A stretch of DNA of 13,889 nt from Verrucomicrobiota bacterium (GTDB taxonomy: Bacteria > Verrucomicrobiota > Verrucomicrobiia > Chthoniobacterales > UBA10450), in NCBI GenBank assembly GCA_003218615.1, contig QHOD01000044.1, positions 1 to 13,889 of the forward strand, read 5' to 3'. Positions 11,451-13,889 of the stretch are shown one piece after another; the first letter of the stretch is position 1; each line of letters starts with the position of its first letter. Under the pieces are notes generated by a model. The model ran no database searches, was not told the origin of the DNA, and saw nothing but the letters and a program-made list of their open reading frames with translations. The position numbers were made by a program, and so were the translations under genes.

Positions 11451-13889
11451 ATGCGTCGGCGGATTTCGCGGAGTTGGCTAACAGCCGTCGCTATTACCGT
11501 AACGGTGGCATCTCGCACGACAAGTGCCGCTGACGCGCCGCTGTTATTTCCCGAAGCGATGAGTAGTGGCGAGATTCAACTCGCCCTGCAAAAACTTAAT
11601 GTTCTCGGCCGGGTTCTCTATCTCGCGGCTCATCCCGATGATGAGAACACAAATCTAATGGCGTTGTGGGCAAACGGCTCACTCTATGACACGGCTTATC
11701 TTTCAATCACGCGCGGAGATGGTGGTCAGAATTTAATCGGGCCGGAATTGCGCGAGCGCCTCGGCGTTATTCGCACGGAGGAATTGCTCGCCGCCCGGAG
11801 ACTTGATCATGCCCAGCAGTTCTTCTCACGGGCGGTCGATTTCGGATTTTCAAAAACGGCGGAGGAGACCCTGCGGATCTGGGATCACGACAAGATTCTT
11901 TCCGATGTGGTTTGGGTGATCCGGAAGTTTCGACCGGATGTGGTGGTGACTCGTTTTAGTCCGGAGGATCATCTGACCCACGGTCATCATACGGCGTCGT
12001 CGATTCTGGCGCAGGAGGCGTTTGCGGCCGCGGGCGACCCGAAGCGATTTCCAGAGCAACTGGCTTTGGTGAAACCCTGGCGCCCGGCACGGCTGGTTTG
12101 GAACACATCGCCATTTTTCTTTTCCAACCGGAACCTGCCGTTCGATCCAACCGGTCTCACCGTCTTGGAAGCTGGCGGTTACAATCCGCTTCTCGGTAAG
12201 GCCTACACAGAAATTGCGGCGGCTAGCTTGAGCATGCACAAGAGCCAGGGCGTGGGCAGCCCGCCGCGGCGCGGAGCGCGCAAGGAATATTTCAAGCTAT
12301 TGGAAGGTCAGCCCATGACGAGCGCGCTTTTCGAAGGCGTTGATACGGGTTGGTCGCGGGTTCCGAATTCGGCATCGGTTGCTGCAAAGATTCGTCAGGT
12401 CATTTCGGAATTTCATCCAGCCGATCCGGCTGCATCGGTGGCTGACCTCTTGGAGGTCCGGCAAGCGTTGAGCGGACTCAAAGATGAGGGATGGGTCCCG
12501 AAGAAGAAAGCGGAGTTGGATCAAATCATCGCCGCATGTCTCGGGTTGCATGTGGAGGCGTCGACGAGCAACGCAACGATGACGCCGGGGCAGACCGCTG
12601 CTGTTAAACTCGAAGCAATTAATCGTTGGAATATTCCAGTCACACTGCAGGAAGTACGGTTTCCTCTCTCGGGCGACTCGACGCGAATCGATGCAGCGCT
12701 TCCGCCTAACGAGCTAGTCGCGAAAGATCTGTCGTGCAAGATTCCGGAAAACACGCCTTATTCCCAACCCTACTGGCTTCGCCAGCCGGGAACGCTCGGC
12801 ACGTTTGCGGTCGATGATCAGAAACTTATCGGTTTGCCGGAAAACCCGCCTCATCTTCCGATAGAAATAACGCTGCAAGTTAGCGGGCAGGAACTTCGTT
12901 ACGTTGTCGACACGAGATACCGCACGGTGGATCCGGTGGCGGGCGAATTGCGACAAGCTTTGGTCATTGCACCGCCTGTTTTCACGAATTTCGCCAACGG
13001 CGTGCTGATGTTCGCGACGAATCAACCGAAGTCCGTTCCAGTGCGTGTGATTGCATCCACCGGACCGGTTAAGGGACAACTGAAATTGACCGCGCCTGAT
13101 AGCTGGCATGTCGATCCCGCCGCTGTGCAGATCGACCTAAAGGGAGCCAATGCGGAGACGGTTGCGGCATTTACGGTCAAGCCGCCGGAGCAAGATAGCG
13201 AAGGAACGTTGCGGGCTATCGCTTCCATCGATGGTCGCGAATATGCTTTCGGACGCGTGCGCATTTCCTATCCGCACATCGGCGTTCACACCTTAATGCC
13301 GGCGGCGGAGGTCAAGGTGGTTCGTGCGAATATCCGGAAAAAAGGAGAGCGCATTGGTTACATTCCGGGCGCCGGTGACGATGTTCCGGAGAGCCTCCAG
13401 CAGATTGGTTACACAGTGAAGATGTTAAGCGATGGCGATATCACGGCGAAGAACCTGGCGCAATTCTCTGCCGTTGTGCTCGGAATCCGCGCTTACAACA
13501 CAGATGATCGAATATCCACCTGGCTGCCCGAACTATTTGCGTACGTACAAAATGGGGGGGTCGCAATCGCCCAGTACAACACCACGGCCGATCTCAAGAC
13601 CAAGGAAATGGCGCCGTATCCATTGGAAATTTCGCGCGACCGCGTTACTGACGAAAATGCCGAAGTGCGCATTCTGGCGACTAATCATCCGCTTGTGACC
13701 AGACCCAATAAAATCACGTCGAAGGATTTCGAGGACTGGGTGCAGGAACGTGGCCTCTATTTTCCTAACAAGTGGGATCCCGCCTGGACGCCGATTCTGT
13801 CGTGCAACGATCCGAAAGAAAAGCCGCTCGATGGCGGCCTGCTCGTGGCGAAGTCAGGCAAAGGCTTCTTTATCTACACGAGTTATTCT
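11451..13889 (+). CDS. Exported PIG-L (LmbE-like) deacetylase with C-terminal GATase-like domain (partial)
   Basis: Zinc-dependent N-deacetylase family, which removes acetyl groups from amino-sugar conjugates. The frame is open from 11451 to the window end (813 residues, no stop). Residues of about 1-28 form a twin-basic signal peptide (MRRRISRSWLTAVAITVTVA, cleaved near TSAADA). The zinc motif AAHPDDE has H61, D63, D64 and E65, and a second histidine cluster, H174-L-T-H177-G-H179-H180, fits the other ligand region. Middle residues (about 360-620) are beta-rich, NEW3/Ig-like. Residues of about 634 onward (GYIPGAGDDVPESLQQIGY, then AVVLGIRAYN and YVQNGGVAIAQYNT) resemble a class I glutamine amidotransferase or ThuA-like fold. 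ATG 11439 would add four residues, and the ribosome binding site is unclear for both. It sits 85 bp after the DUF2911 gene. The substrate is unknown. Confidence 0.88.
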   Translation, partial: MRRRISRSWLTAVAITVTVASRTTSAADAPLLFPEAMSSGEIQLALQKLNVLGRVLYLAAHPDDENTNLMALWANGSLYDTAYLSITRGDGGQNLIGPELRERLGVIRTEELLAARRLDHAQQFFSRAVDFGFSKTAEETLRIWDHDKILSDVVWVIRKFRPDVVVTRFSPEDHLTHGHHTASSILAQEAFAAAGDPKRFPEQLALVKPWRPARLVWNTSPFFFSNRNLPFDPTGLTVLEAGGYNPLLGKAYTEIAAASLSMHKSQGVGSPPRRGARKEYFKLLEGQPMTSALFEGVDTGWSRVPNSASVAAKIRQVISEFHPADPAASVADLLEVRQALSGLKDEGWVPKKKAELDQIIAACLGLHVEASTSNATMTPGQTAAVKLEAINRWNIPVTLQEVRFPLSGDSTRIDAALPPNELVAKDLSCKIPENTPYSQPYWLRQPGTLGTFAVDDQKLIGLPENPPHLPIEITLQVSGQELRYVVDTRYRTVDPVAGELRQALVIAPPVFTNFANGVLMFATNQPKSVPVRVIASTGPVKGQLKLTAPDSWHVDPAAVQIDLKGANAETVAAFTVKPPEQDSEGTLRAIASIDGREYAFGRVRISYPHIGVHTLMPAAEVKVVRANIRKKGERIGYIPGAGDDVPESLQQIGYTVKMLSDGDITAKNLAQFSAVVLGIRAYNTDDRISTWLPELFAYVQNGGVAIAQYNTTADLKTKEMAPYPLEISRDRVTDENAEVRILATNHPLVTRPNKITSKDFEDWVQERGLYFPNKWDPAWTPILSCNDPKEKPLDGGLLVAKSGKGFFIYTSYS

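Overview
The window looks like a piece of chromosome from a free-living, moderately GC-rich Gram-negative bacterium. The best guess is Verrucomicrobiota (soil Chthoniobacterales-like). The basis is gene content (rpmE-prfA, a PPGK-like ROK kinase, a DUF2911 protein, a PIG-L deacetylase fused to a C-terminal amidotransferase-like fold) and numerous short palindromic elements between and inside genes. This placement rests on recalled family distributions, not on a search. No rRNA, tRNA, CRISPR array, transposase or prophage gene is visible.

Left part (1-4808), host-like housekeeping. The minus strand carries rpmE (L31) followed by prfA (RF1, cut by the window edge), an ordinary translation gene pair. 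A composite palindrome of about 58 bp sits exactly between them and reaches to within 3 nt of the prfA start. Divergently transcribed on the plus strand are an AMP-forming acyl-CoA ligase-like enzyme, a DUF4388 protein with a disordered N-terminus, a PPGK-like ROK kinase and a damaged GNAT acetyltransferase. These plus-strand genes are tightly spaced and could be one transcription unit. Inverted repeats recur here: 803-860, 1113-1130, 1455-1523 (inside the ligase gene and kept in frame), 3697-3714, 4414-4439 and 4757-4775. Two of them share a hairpin that is identical at 16 of 18 positions. The pattern suggests a dispersed REP/RPE-like family shaping this chromosome.

Middle part (4884-9674), probably accessory. 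There is a secreted beta-propeller/phosphoesterase fusion on the plus strand. Facing it on the minus strand is a translationally coupled pair: a FabG-like SDR oxidoreductase and an unusual SLC1/DAACS-type transporter whose stop and start codons overlap (TGATG). By eye the 3' half of the phosphoesterase gene and this minus-strand pair are richer in G+C than the flanks. The transporter keeps the DAACS fold signatures but lacks the NMDGT cation-site motif, the substrate-binding Arg and a sodium-site Asp.

Right part (9675-13889). A mostly non-coding 620-bp stretch contains a possible decayed small gene. It is followed by two exported plus-strand proteins: a DUF2911/TPR protein and a large PIG-L (LmbE-like) deacetylase that continues past the window end.

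I see no clear-cut new defence or mobile system. The most interesting items are the palindromic element family (including one that encodes 23 codons of an enzyme), the motif-deficient SLC1 transporter with its coupled SDR, and the frameshifted, N-truncated GNAT gene with hairpins at both ends.
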